Assembly (NCBI GenBank): GCA_030145325.1
Contig: JAQYVW010000017.1
Span: forward strand, 1-49,705
Direction: 5' to 3'
Length of the DNA stretch: 49,705 bases
DNA from: Desulfurivibrionaceae bacterium
Lineage (GTDB): Bacteria > Desulfobacterota > Desulfobulbia > Desulfobulbales > UBA5123
Shown here one piece after another: positions 8,735 through 17,075 of this stretch. Each line of letters begins with the position of its first letter. The stretch's first letter is position 1. A model generated the notes under the pieces. It saw only the letters and a list, made by a program, of their open reading frames with translations. It searched no databases and had not been told where the DNA came from. Both the position numbers and the translations under genes were made by a program.

Positions 8735-8750
8735 TACAAGAGCCGTGCCA
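8735..8750 (-). promoter_or_regulatory. Sigma-54 (RpoN) promoter
   Basis: On the minus strand the sequence is TGGCACG-GCTC-TTGTA. The -24 block is a perfect match to the sigma-54 consensus TGGCACG-N4-TTGCW and the -12 block has one mismatch (GT for GC), with correct spacing. The predicted start of transcription is about 8724. An inverted-repeat site array 70-220 bases upstream fits an activator-binding region. Confidence 0.65.
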
Positions 8751-8820
8751 TAGTTGATTATTTGTGAATTCGTTAGTTCTTTTAGGGGGTTGTGGCGTGG
8801 TGGGGCGAAAAAGGGAGGTG

Positions 8821-8956
8821 TGTCTCATTTGTGGTTGGTGAGACATTCATGGCAGGTGCTATGGATGTCATTCAGTGGGGAGATGGCCCATATATGGGGG
8901 AGGGGCTTTGTGTCTCATGTTTGAGACACAGTTCTGGACAGAGACAGTCTGAGACA
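8821..8956. promoter_or_regulatory. Array of TGTCTCA/TGAGACA inverted repeats (candidate activator sites)
   Basis: Three clusters are seen. TGTCTCA (8821) faces TGAGACA (8839) with 11 bases between. A tight palindrome TGTGTCTCA-TGTT-TGAGACACA spans 8909-8930. An imperfect half-site (AGAGACA, 8940) and a perfect TGAGACA (8950) follow. The array lies upstream of the sigma-54 promoter in the position expected for an enhancer-binding protein. The gene to the right ends here on the same strand, so the region serves only the leftward genes. The regulator is not identified. Confidence 0.65.
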
Positions 8957-8993
8957 GTTGTTTGGGGGGGATTCCGGGGTTAATTTTCACCGG

Positions 8994-10787
8994 TTATGGT
9001 CGGCGCAGGCTGACCATGTTCAGTGCGCCAGCGTAGCGGGTGATACCGCTGACCAGTTCCTGAGCCACAGCAGTGAGATATTTGGGGCTTTTCAATCGTT
9101 TAGCCTCGGTGGGGTTACTCAAGAAAGCGATCTCGGTGAGAACCGACGGCATTTGCGCACCGATCAGAACCACAAAAGGGGCCCGTTTGACTCCCAGATC
9201 CTTAACGTTTTTATAGTTGTTGGTGAGGCCGGAAATCATGGTTGTCTGCACGTATTCAGCCAGTTTAGCCGACTCGTTGACCTTGGTGGACTGGATCAGA
9301 TCCATGAGGATCGCCTGTAGGTTGCTCATCTGACCAGCTGAGGTCGCGTTTTCTCGGGCTGCCACCTGCATGGCGTCGTTGGTACGGGCCAGGTCGAGGA
9401 AATAGGTTTCTATCCCCTTGGCCTTGGGGGTGGGAGCGGCATTGACGTGGATGGAAACAAAGAGGTCGCCTTTGCTGGTGTTGGCGATGGCGGTTCGTTC
9501 TTCCAGTGGCACGAAGACATCGCGGTCGCGGGTCAGGGTTACCTGGCAGTGAAGGTCTCGGCGCAGGATGTAGGCCACCTTCTTGGCCACGGTCAGGGCG
9601 ATATCTTTTTCAAGGAGACCGTCTGCGCCCACCGCCCCGGGATCTTTGCCGCCGTGTCCGGGGTCGATTACCACCCTTTTAATGCCCAAGCCCAGTTGTT
9701 GGGCCAAGCTGGGGGGGCCAGGGCGGGTTTTTCTGGCCACGGCGGTTATTTCACGAACCTGTTTTTTCTTGGCCTTGGTAATTGTGGTTGCCTGGGGTTG
9801 GTCGCCTCTGACGTCAATGACTACCCGGAAAGGATCTTCCAGGCTGAAGATCTTGTGATCGGCGATGGACTCGATGTCCAGGACCACCCGCACCGTGTCG
9901 GAGGAGAATTGCGCGCTGCGCACCTGTTTGAGCAGGCCGTCGTCGATCTTTATGGAGGCGGTGTAGCCCGGCGTAACCCGGCAATTGTCGAGATCTATAT
10001 AGAGGCGGCGGGGAATGGTACCCTTTTTCGGGAGCAGTGAATTTTTGAAGGCCACGGCTTTGGAGGTTTCAATAACGATGCGGGTGTAGTCGTCATTGGA
10101 CCAATGTTTCAATGGCAAAATGGTGGCCATCTTGGCTAAAGATGGTGGTTCGTGGTGGTCCTTTTTGGTGGTGGCTGCGGGGTGCTTGGCAATGGGGTCG
10201 TGGCCAGGGTGGGTGGGTTGTTGCTTGGTGTTGACGAGACCTTTGAGTTTGCGTAACAGTTGCACCGCCTCCGGGTACATGTCGCCATTGGGGTAGAGGG
10301 CCACCAGTCGGGCGTAGGTGCGGGCGGCGGTTTTAGGATCACCCTTGGCATCTTGATAGATGCGGGCCATGGCCAGCAGGGCGTCATCGGCCAAGGTGTG
10401 GCGGGGGAATCGTTTGACCAGATCCCGGTAATAGGTGATGGCCATGGCTCGGTCTATGGGGTTCTCGGCCAGCTCCGCTTTTTCTTCGTGGAGAAAGCCG
10501 AGCATGAACAGGCAAGCGGGTGCGTAGTGGTGGTTGGGGTTAGCTGTATAAATGGACTGAAACTGTTTGAGCAGTTTGCTAAGCCCTTTGCTGGAGGTGA
10601 GTTTGTTGTTGCTGTCAGCCAGATTGTGGTAACAGGCCCTGGCCATCTGGTAGCGTTTGCTGGTGAGTTTGTCGTTAGGTTTTTTTGTGGCCGCAGAGCC
10701 CATTGCTACGGATAGCAGCAGAATCACGATTGCTACGCCGCTGGTCAGGCAATGGATAAATCTTGATGTGGGACGGTTTTTAATCAT
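8994..10787 (-). CDS. amiC: N-acetylmuramoyl-L-alanine amidase with TPR-like and AMIN domains
   Basis: Periplasmic zinc enzyme that cuts the amide bond between muramic acid and the stem peptide during cell separation. The 597-residue protein has a signal peptide (hydrophobic IVILLLSVAMGSA), a helical tetratricopeptide-like part (about 45-165, YYRDLVKRFP, LLAMARIYQDA), an AMIN domain (about 215-320) that targets septal wall, and an Amidase_3 domain (about 365-590). Zinc ligands are in VVIDPGHGGKDPGA, LLEKDIA and SIHVNAA, with the catalytic Glu in VLTEIAFLSN. Its ATG overlaps the mutS stop by 8 bases (ATGATTAA), so translation is probably coupled to mutS. Confidence 0.93.
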   Translation of the reverse strand: MIKNRPTSRFIHCLTSGVAIVILLLSVAMGSAATKKPNDKLTSKRYQMARACYHNLADSNNKLTSSKGLSKLLKQFQSIYTANPNHHYAPACLFMLGFLHEEKAELAENPIDRAMAITYYRDLVKRFPRHTLADDALLAMARIYQDAKGDPKTAARTYARLVALYPNGDMYPEAVQLLRKLKGLVNTKQQPTHPGHDPIAKHPAATTKKDHHEPPSLAKMATILPLKHWSNDDYTRIVIETSKAVAFKNSLLPKKGTIPRRLYIDLDNCRVTPGYTASIKIDDGLLKQVRSAQFSSDTVRVVLDIESIADHKIFSLEDPFRVVIDVRGDQPQATTITKAKKKQVREITAVARKTRPGPPSLAQQLGLGIKRVVIDPGHGGKDPGAVGADGLLEKDIALTVAKKVAYILRRDLHCQVTLTRDRDVFVPLEERTAIANTSKGDLFVSIHVNAAPTPKAKGIETYFLDLARTNDAMQVAARENATSAGQMSNLQAILMDLIQSTKVNESAKLAEYVQTTMISGLTNNYKNVKDLGVKRAPFVVLIGAQMPSVLTEIAFLSNPTEAKRLKSPKYLTAVAQELVSGITRYAGALNMVSLRRP

Positions 10788-13416
10788 CAGCCAGTTTTTT
10801 TAGTTCGTAGAGCAGGTTAAGGGCATCCAAGGGGGAAAGTTGGTCCGGTTGTACATCTTGGAGCCGGTCGCGGATGCGGTCATTGTTAGCGCCGAAGAGG
10901 GTTAATTGATTTGGCTCTTTTTTTCGTTTTGTGCCGCCGGTGGCGATGCGTGGCTCACCGCAGTTGGTAAACTCACCCTTTTCGATATTGTGCAACAACT
11001 CTTTGGCGCGGGCCACCACCCGAGCCGGTACTCCGGCCAGCGCCGCCACCTGGATGCCGTAGCTGCGATTGGTGCCGCCCGGCATCAGTTTGTGGAGGAA
11101 GATGATGGTGTCGTTCCATTCCCGCACCGCAATATTGAAGTTTTTCACCCGCTCACTGGTTCGGGCCAGATCGGTGAGTTCGTGGTAGTGGGTGGCGAAG
11201 ATGGTTTTCACCCCTTTGCCATTCTTGTTGACCAGGTCCTCGGCCACTGCCCAGGCGATGGAAAGGCCGTCAAAGGTGCTGGTGCCGCGACCGATTTCAT
11301 CCAGGATCACTAAGCTTCGCTGGGTGGCGTTGTTGAGGATGTTGGCGGTCTCGTTCATCTCCACCATGAAGGTTGACTGGGCGCGGCGGAGATCATCCAT
11401 GGCTCCCACCCGGGTGAAGATACGATCCACCACCCCGATTTGCGCTTCCGCAGCAGGGACAAAGGAGCCCATCTGGGCCATGAGGGTGATCAGTGCTGTT
11501 TGTCGGAGTACCGTTGATTTTCCAGCCATGTTGGGGCCGGTGATGATCAGCACCTCGTCGCTGGTCTGATCAAGATGGATGTCGTTGGGGACGAAACGAC
11601 CGGCAGGCAACGACCGTTCGATCACGGGATGGCGACCTTCGCTGATAATGATCGCTTCGTCGTCGTTGACCTTGGGCTTGGTGTAATAATGTTTGCGGGC
11701 CGCCTCGGCCAGGCAGCAGAAGAAATCGATCTGGGCGGTGAGAGCGGCAGCGTGCAGGATGCGCGAACTCATGGCTGCGGCCTGGGCGCGGATATCAATA
11801 AAGAGCTTGTATTCAAGGGCCAGGCGCCGCTCTTGAGCGCCGGTGACCTTGTCTTCAAATTCTTTCAACTCCGGGGTGATGAACCGCTCGGCGTTGGCCA
11901 GGGTCTGTTTGCGGATGTAGTCGTCCGGGACGTTGCCGCTCTGGGCCCGACTGAGCTCGAAGTAGTAGCCAAAGACCCGATTGAAGCCGATCTTGAGCTT
12001 GGCAATGCCGGTGCGCTCTCGTTCCCGCCCTTCCAATCCTAAAATCATCTCCTTGCCGTCGCGGAGGATGGTAAGCAAATCATCCAGTTCAGGATGAAAG
12101 CCGGGTTTGATCAGGTTACCTTCTCGTAAGGTTACCGGCGCGTCATCGCGGATGGCGGTATCCAGTAGTTCTTGCAGGTCGGCAAGGGGATCCAGGGAGT
12201 CGCGGATTTGCGCCAAGAGACCGGTGGAGTCAGCGAGCTGTTCTTTCAGTAACGGTAACTGGGTAAGGGAAACCCTGAGGGCGGAAAGGTCACGGGCATT
12301 GCCGCTGCCCAAGACCACCCGGCCATTGAGCCGTTCCAGATCATAGACTCGTCCCAGTAGTTCCCTTAAATTAGCACTCAAAGGGCTGTTCAGGTAGAGT
12401 TGTTCGACGGTGTCCAGCCGTTGGTTGATGGTTCCCACATCCTGGAGTGGAAAGAGGATGTTCTTGCGCAGCAACCGCGCCCCCATGGGGGTGGCAGTAT
12501 AATCAAGAGTAGCCAGCAGCGATCCTTCCCGTTTGCCGCCGATGATGGTCTGGGTTAGTTCCAGGTTGCGGCGCGATGAGTCATCCATCAAGAGGATGTT
12601 GTCCAGCTCAATGGGGGTAAGTTGTTCGATGTGGGAAAGATCGGTTTTTTGTGTCTCCTGCAGGTAGAGGAGCAGACTGCCAGCGGCGGCGATCCCGGCT
12701 TTGAGGGTCTCGCAGCCGAAACCGGCAAGGTTGGCCACTTTGAAATGATCCAGCAAGGTTTGTCGAGCTGATTCCGGGTAAAAGTCTCCCTCCGGTCGCT
12801 GGGTTAGGCAGCTCTCGGGGATAACCAGTTTAAGATCTTCGGCCAGGGGATTGGCAACTTCCATATCGTTGTTGACGGGCAGCAACACCTCCGATGGCGA
12901 CATCCGGCCAAGTTCATCAAGGAGAGCTTCGAGGTTGTCGCGCTGGGTAAGCAAAAATTCGCCGGTGGAAAGATCCAAGAGGCTCAAACCCCAGAGTTTT
13001 CCCTTGGGGCAAATAGAAGCGAGATAACGGTTTTCCTTGTCATCCAGGAGTTGTTCGTCGGTGACCAACCCTGGTGTCACCACCCGCACCACTTCACGTT
13101 TTACCACCCCCTTGGCCTCTTTGGGGTCTTCTACCTGTTCACACACCGCCACCTTGAAACCAGCCTTGATTAGCTTGGCCAAGTAGCCGCTGGCAGCGTG
13201 ATAAGGCACCCCGCAAAGCGGAATCCGGTTGGCGTCATCCTTGGCGTTACGGGAAGTGAGGGTAATACCCAAAGTCTTAGAGGCGATTACCGCATCGTCA
13301 AAGAACATCTCATAGAAGTCGCCCAAGCGGTAGAAAAGGATCGCGTCTTGATGCTGCGCCTTAATGGCAAGGTACTGCTGCATCATCGGAGTTATTTTTT
13401 TTGCCGGTTTACTCAT
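10780..13416 (-). CDS. mutS: DNA mismatch repair protein MutS
   Basis: Recognises base mismatches and small loops and starts repair with MutL. The 878-residue product is full length. The N-terminal mismatch-binding motif is GDFYEMFFDDA (Phe-x-Glu wedge). The ATPase has GPNMAGKST (Walker A), DEIGRGTSTFDG (Walker B) and ATHYHEL. A C-terminal tail (about 800-878) carries the dimerisation helix. The ATG overlaps the upstream HIT gene by four bases (ATGA), and its stop overlaps the amidase start, so mutS lies mid-operon. No mutL is visible in the window. Confidence 0.98.
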   Translation of the reverse strand: MSKPAKKITPMMQQYLAIKAQHQDAILFYRLGDFYEMFFDDAVIASKTLGITLTSRNAKDDANRIPLCGVPYHAASGYLAKLIKAGFKVAVCEQVEDPKEAKGVVKREVVRVVTPGLVTDEQLLDDKENRYLASICPKGKLWGLSLLDLSTGEFLLTQRDNLEALLDELGRMSPSEVLLPVNNDMEVANPLAEDLKLVIPESCLTQRPEGDFYPESARQTLLDHFKVANLAGFGCETLKAGIAAAGSLLLYLQETQKTDLSHIEQLTPIELDNILLMDDSSRRNLELTQTIIGGKREGSLLATLDYTATPMGARLLRKNILFPLQDVGTINQRLDTVEQLYLNSPLSANLRELLGRVYDLERLNGRVVLGSGNARDLSALRVSLTQLPLLKEQLADSTGLLAQIRDSLDPLADLQELLDTAIRDDAPVTLREGNLIKPGFHPELDDLLTILRDGKEMILGLEGRERERTGIAKLKIGFNRVFGYYFELSRAQSGNVPDDYIRKQTLANAERFITPELKEFEDKVTGAQERRLALEYKLFIDIRAQAAAMSSRILHAAALTAQIDFFCCLAEAARKHYYTKPKVNDDEAIIISEGRHPVIERSLPAGRFVPNDIHLDQTSDEVLIITGPNMAGKSTVLRQTALITLMAQMGSFVPAAEAQIGVVDRIFTRVGAMDDLRRAQSTFMVEMNETANILNNATQRSLVILDEIGRGTSTFDGLSIAWAVAEDLVNKNGKGVKTIFATHYHELTDLARTSERVKNFNIAVREWNDTIIFLHKLMPGGTNRSYGIQVAALAGVPARVVARAKELLHNIEKGEFTNCGEPRIATGGTKRKKEPNQLTLFGANNDRIRDRLQDVQPDQLSPLDALNLLYELKKLADD

Positions 13417-13934
13417 TTGCCTTGTCTGGTCTGGGGGCTGATGGCCTGAAAGTCAGGCAGGAGCCGATCAAAGGTGTTGTTGATATGTTCAGGAATGGTG
13501 CGCACCTCAGCGAGCACGGTCATGAAATTATGGTCGCCGTCCCACCGTGGCACGATATGCCAGTGGAGATGGGCGGCAATCCCGGCGCCTGCGGTTTCGC
13601 CCAGGTTGAGGCCAATGTTGAAGCCGTCGGGGGCGAGGTGAGCGCGGAGAATAGTAACACTTTTTTGCATTAGCCGCATGATTGCCGTGTTTTCTTCCTC
13701 GCTGAGGTCGGTGAGATCGGCGAGATGTCTGGTGGGCGCCACCAGCAGGTGGCCATTAGTGTAGGGGAAGCGATTCATTAAAACCGCCACCAGTGGCTCG
13801 CGGTAGAGGAGCAACTCCTCCTTGGCGAAGGTTTTTTCCTCACCCTCAGCCACGCAAAAGATGCAGCCCTTGTCGCGCCCTTCTTTCTTTTCCACATAGG
13901 CCATTCGCCAAGGCGTCCAGAGGGTTTTATTCAT
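13413..13934 (-). CDS. HIT-family nucleotide hydrolase/phosphorylase
   Basis: A 173-residue histidine-triad protein with catalytic motif HLHWHIVPRW (about 122-131) and the preceding strands NIGLNLGETAGAGIAAH. An N-terminal WTPWRMAYVE and CIFC resemble the Ap4A-phosphorylase/FHIT branch, which acts on dinucleoside polyphosphates or nucleotide adducts. It overlaps both neighbours by four bases (ATGA with the phosphoesterase before it, ATGA with mutS after it). The exact substrate cannot be read from sequence. Confidence 0.92.
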   Translation of the reverse strand: MNKTLWTPWRMAYVEKKEGRDKGCIFCVAEGEEKTFAKEELLLYREPLVAVLMNRFPYTNGHLLVAPTRHLADLTDLSEEENTAIMRLMQKSVTILRAHLAPDGFNIGLNLGETAGAGIAAHLHWHIVPRWDGDHNFMTVLAEVRTIPEHINNTFDRLLPDFQAISPQTRQGK

Positions 13935-14428
13935 GGGGTCACCCGGTGGATGGAGCCGCGTAGGGAGTTTTCATCCACTTCCAGAATGCCGAAGGTGGGC
14001 GGCGCGCCGTAGCGACCGGTGGAAAAGAAGCTGCCAGGATTAAGATGCAATACCTTGCCGATCCGGTGGCAGACTGGGTGGTGGGTATGACCATAAACGA
14101 TGCAATCAGCCTCCGGGAAAAGCTCTATGAGTCGGTCTTCAAAGTCATAGCTGTTGCCCACTCGATGTACCAGGCCGATGGTGAACCCGTTTACCTCAAT
14201 GGTTTTGTGGGTGGGTAGGGCCTTACAGGTTTTATGCTCACACATGTTGCCATGCACAGCGTGGATTTCCTTATCTTTAAAGACGTCAAGGACAGCGAGA
14301 TTGGTAAGATCTCCGGCGTGGAGGATCATTGATGTTTTGGCGAACGAGGCGGTGGCAATGGCCTTAAAGTAATCGGAGGCCGTATCGAGATGGGTATCGG
14401 AAAGAATGCCAATTCTGGTAGTTGTCAT
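13931..14428 (-). CDS. YfcE/MJ0936-type metallophosphoesterase
   Basis: A small calcineurin-like phosphoesterase of 165 residues. Metal-binding motifs are seen in order: GILSDTHLD, ILHAGDL, AVHGNMCE, IGLVHR and VYGHTHHPV, the last with the closing GHTH motif. Such enzymes hydrolyse phosphodiesters with Mn2+ or Ni2+; the natural substrate is usually unknown. ATG 14428 is chosen because the conserved domain begins right after it; a longer TTG-started form would add 20 unconserved residues. It is the first gene of the overlapping run phosphoesterase-HIT-mutS-amidase. Confidence 0.88.
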   Translation of the reverse strand: MTTTRIGILSDTHLDTASDYFKAIATASFAKTSMILHAGDLTNLAVLDVFKDKEIHAVHGNMCEHKTCKALPTHKTIEVNGFTIGLVHRVGNSYDFEDRLIELFPEADCIVYGHTHHPVCHRIGKVLHLNPGSFFSTGRYGAPPTFGILEVDENSLRGSIHRVTP

Positions 14429-14570
14429 GCCGGGCTCGCAAACGGAAGTGAAAAATTCTGCCAAGGGTTGCTGCGTCGCTATTACCAATGACTGGTCATG
14501 GTAATCCAGCGGGGGGTAAATCTCAAGTCGTATCAGGGGGTGGGGGGGGCGCTAGCGAACTAGAATCGCG

Positions 14571-15890
14571 CTAAATCGTCAGCCGTAAATTACTGCCTAT
14601 TAATTTGAGTAATGAGTGCGGCACGCAGTGTTCGGCGGCTAAGTCATTCCATCTCGAAACATGCTCTGTGGTCTCCTCAATTATCCGATCAATTTTCCGT
14701 TTGTTGAAGAGGGGGCTTACTTTTTCAAGGCTGTAAAAATCTTCTCTGGTGAAGTTGTCACGCTTGCCATTGAGCGTCATCCAGTGACTGTTTACCCCAT
14801 GGCTTCCTGGCTTGTAGCTGTAGGCTAAATCATAAGCAGGGGTTAATCTCCATTGCTTACGATCATCGAGCATGAAGGCAAAGTTCTTGGAATGATCGTC
14901 ATGGTTACGCGCAACAATATTAAAGACCATGCGTTTGAATATCTGCATGGCATCATCAGAGCTTAATTTGAGTGCTCGGGCAATTGCGAACAGTTCGGCA
15001 TAAGAGTATGAGCCTGCTTTTTTGTAGCTGATGTGGGCCAGGCCATTTAATGTTTGTACATGCCGCTTTTTATTTCCATCTCGATCAAAACGGTGGGTAA
15101 TGAAGTGGCGTCGGTCGCCTTCATTCAGCAAGCGACAAGGCATCATCTCTATCCCGCAGCCTTTCGCCATGAGGTGATAGACATACTCCATTGTTCCATA
15201 CCCCATGGGGTCGCTAAAGGTTTCCTGGTTTTTATTATGTTCGCTGACCCCGTCAAATTTCATTATGCAATGCGTAAACCCTTCCGGCGCATCTGTTTGC
15301 CCTGATCGCACCTGGCTGAAATCATCGTTAAAGGCGAGTACCGCTTTGGGTCTGGCACCACCTGCACTTACCCCCACAGACAGTAATGCCATCATGGCCT
15401 CTTTGTCTTCTTTTCCTGGTGCGCCAAGGGCTACTCCGAACTGTTCCCTCTTGTCTAAGATTTCCTGGGCGATGGAAACCAGAGATTGAATTTCAATATG
15501 TTGCGAAGCGTTTAGTTTTTTTCTTTGGATGGCCGGGTGATATGTCAATGCCCCCATGCCAAGCTTGCCGGTATATTTCAAACGCTCTATGGGGGTGATA
15601 TCTGCGGTGGATTTGCCTTGCCCGGCTATCCAGGCATCTAAGACTGCATTCCCAAAATCATCAGGCAATGAATCTGCGATCATCCCTGGTAACCCCTTGA
15701 AGACAGCAGGGTCAGCTTCTGGGAATGAATATATTTTCCGGGACAAAGGCATTTTGAGAGGCGATAGCTCAATGCCTGTTTGGATAAAGCGAGGTTCAAA
15801 CTCGAATGAGCCAATACCTGTTTCGGGATTGAAACTGACCGCGCCAACATCATGCTCTTGGTATTTTACCCTGACGACATCCGTTACCAT
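14571..15890 (-). CDS. hipA: HipA-family serine/threonine kinase toxin
   Basis: Toxin of a type II module. HipA kinases phosphorylate targets such as GltX and induce dormancy. The 439-residue protein has the N-terminal HipA domain (about 1-110), the glycine-rich loop SVGVSAGGARPKA (about 167-179) that contains the serine phosphorylated in HipA, the catalytic block VARNHDDHSKNFAFM (about 330-344) and the metal-binding LTPAYDLAYS. All key residues appear intact. The ATG overlaps the hipB stop by seven bases (ATGGTAA), the usual antitoxin-toxin coupling. The module lies between two housekeeping clusters, which suggests insertion. Confidence 0.92.
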   Translation of the reverse strand: MVTDVVRVKYQEHDVGAVSFNPETGIGSFEFEPRFIQTGIELSPLKMPLSRKIYSFPEADPAVFKGLPGMIADSLPDDFGNAVLDAWIAGQGKSTADITPIERLKYTGKLGMGALTYHPAIQRKKLNASQHIEIQSLVSIAQEILDKREQFGVALGAPGKEDKEAMMALLSVGVSAGGARPKAVLAFNDDFSQVRSGQTDAPEGFTHCIMKFDGVSEHNKNQETFSDPMGYGTMEYVYHLMAKGCGIEMMPCRLLNEGDRRHFITHRFDRDGNKKRHVQTLNGLAHISYKKAGSYSYAELFAIARALKLSSDDAMQIFKRMVFNIVARNHDDHSKNFAFMLDDRKQWRLTPAYDLAYSYKPGSHGVNSHWMTLNGKRDNFTREDFYSLEKVSPLFNKRKIDRIIEETTEHVSRWNDLAAEHCVPHSLLKLIGSNLRLTI

Positions 15891-16222
15891 GAGGATTTAT
15901 CCTCTTTGGCCCGCGTATTCTCGTTCTTGGCTTTTGATGCTCGTTGCCGTTCCCGGCCTCTGAGTTTCGCCAACTGGAGGGGGGATATTTCTTGTACGGG
16001 TAGAAACATATTGAGTTGGTCTGCCATATTCATTGCGACTAATATGGCGACAAGATTCTCCAGCTGAACTTTTCCTTTTTCAGCATTAAGAATAGTCCTT
16101 CTGTTGAGGCCAGCTCGTGCTGCCACTTCAGCCTGAGTTAAATCAGCCCTGAGTCTGGCCTGTTTTAATCTATTGCCTAATTCTTCCGCAATCGCGGCTG
16201 GCGACATGTTGTCAATCTTCAT
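15884..16222 (-). CDS. hipB: HipB-type Xre-family antitoxin
   Basis: A helix-turn-helix DNA-binding antitoxin of about 112 residues that would neutralise HipA and repress the operon. The Xre domain spans about 12-66, with recognition region LTQAEVAARAGLNRRTILNA. The C-terminal tail (residues about 80-112, basic) probably contacts HipA or DNA. An ATG at 16234 is an alternative start but lies inside the operator palindrome; ATG 16222 has a weak GGGT site 7 bases before it, so the start is uncertain. Confidence 0.88.
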   Translation of the reverse strand: MKIDNMSPAAIAEELGNRLKQARLRADLTQAEVAARAGLNRRTILNAEKGKVQLENLVAILVAMNMADQLNMFLPVQEISPLQLAKLRGRERQRASKAKNENTRAKEDKSSW

Positions 16223-16227
16223 AATGT

Positions 16228-16240
16228 TACCCATTGGGTA
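16228..16240. promoter_or_regulatory. Candidate HipB operator
   Basis: A perfect 13-base palindrome, TACCCA-T-TGGGTA, overlaps the hipB start region downstream of its promoter, where an autorepressing antitoxin is expected to bind. Confidence 0.5.
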
Positions 16241-16282
16241 CTTTACGTGGCATGGTTGCGCTTAAAGTGATCATTTTGGTAT

Positions 16283-16311
16283 ATTGTAGTCGAAGAATAA
16301 TAAACAGGCAA
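16283..16311 (-). promoter_or_regulatory. Candidate sigma-70 promoter of hipBA
   Basis: On the minus strand, TTGCCT, then 17 bases, then TACAAT (4 of 6 and 5 of 6 to consensus). The predicted start is near 16276, about 35 bases before the palindrome. Confidence 0.5.
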
Positions 16312-16451
16312 ATTTTTTCTTAAAGTGCGTAAATGGTAGCATTAAGTACTAGTTATGGCGTTAATGTGAGTATATGTGCTCTTTGTGGTGGGTGGTTTGG
16401 TGTGGCGAGTTTGTGGAGAAATTTGATAGCAGTTGGGTATGGTCTCCAAGC

Positions 16452-16676
16452 GTAGGCGTTTCAGCCCTATGTCTGCCCGAGGCAACGGAAAAACGACTCA
16501 ATGAACTGGTGACTAAGACTGGCAGGACGAAGGCGTATTATATTCGCGAAGCCATTGAGGCGTAAATTGCGGATATGGAGGATGTCTATTTGGTTGAAAA
16601 AGACTACGAGGCTTTTGTGAAAAGTGGCAAAGAAGCGGTTTCTATCGAGAAGGTGATGCGTGAATTTGGCACCTGA
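16452..16676 (+). pseudogene. Broken ribbon-helix-helix antitoxin gene (RelB/CopG type)
   Basis: Translation gives VSALCLPEATEKRLNELV, then TKTGRTKAYYIREAIEA, a stop (TAA at 16563), and then in the same frame IADMEDVYLVEKDYEAFV and SIEKVMREFGT before TGA at 16674. Both halves match one typical 70-75 residue RelB/CopG-like antitoxin, so the stop is a nonsense mutation (a single C-to-T change of CAA would suffice). No good start codon is seen at the expected N-terminus either (GTA at 16452). No partner toxin follows. It lies next to hipBA, so this spot has held two toxin-antitoxin modules. Confidence 0.8.
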
Positions 16677-16765
16677 AGCTGTTTTTGCAACGTTTCTTTT
16701 CGGGGCCAGGTCCCTATTTTATAATTGCCGCGCTTGATCTAGGTGCGGTATTGTCATTTCAATGG

Positions 16766-17065
16766 TTATGAGAGAGCTTTGGCAAGGATTGCTGCTGCCT
16801 CGTCCAGGCTAACTCCGGCAAGTTGCAACCGTTTGGTACGGCTTTGTTGCCCACTGTGCAGGGTCACCTGTGCTTTGGGGAGGTGGAAGAATTTAGCGAA
16901 AAAATTGATCACCGCTTTGTTCGCCTTGCCGTCCACCGGTGGGGCGGTGATCATGAGCTTGACTGCCTCGCCGTGGATGCCGACGATCTTGTTTTTTGAG
17001 GCCTTGGGTTGGACATAAACGGTGAGGAGTGGCAAACCGTTTTTTCCTTCCTTGAGGTATTCCAT
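16766..17065 (-). CDS. DUF167/YggU family protein
   Basis: A 99-residue protein of the YggU family, function unknown. The core TVYVQPKASKNKIVGIHG, then APPVDGKANKAVINFFAK, is diagnostic, with the C-terminal GVSLDEAAAIL. ATG 17065 is used; a longer version would begin at TTG inside the divIVA-like gene. It is the last gene of the long minus-strand run, 10 bases after the DivIVA-like stop. The pairing with yggT and divIVA-like genes is common in bacteria and suggests a link to envelope growth (inference). Confidence 0.88.
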   Translation of the reverse strand: MEYLKEGKNGLPLLTVYVQPKASKNKIVGIHGEAVKLMITAPPVDGKANKAVINFFAKFFHLPKAQVTLHSGQQSRTKRLQLAGVSLDEAAAILAKALS

Positions 17066-17075
17066 GTCCGTAGAC

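Noticed and set aside
8964-8970. Other G runs (also at 7558-7566 and 14542-14549) as phase-variable tracts
   Set aside because: They lie in intergenic sequence, away from promoter spacers, so slippage has no evident effect.
14489-14570. Mobile-element end or attachment site at the hipBA border
   Set aside because: G-rich sequence and a CGCTAGCG palindrome are present, but no matching copy was found on the other side of the island.
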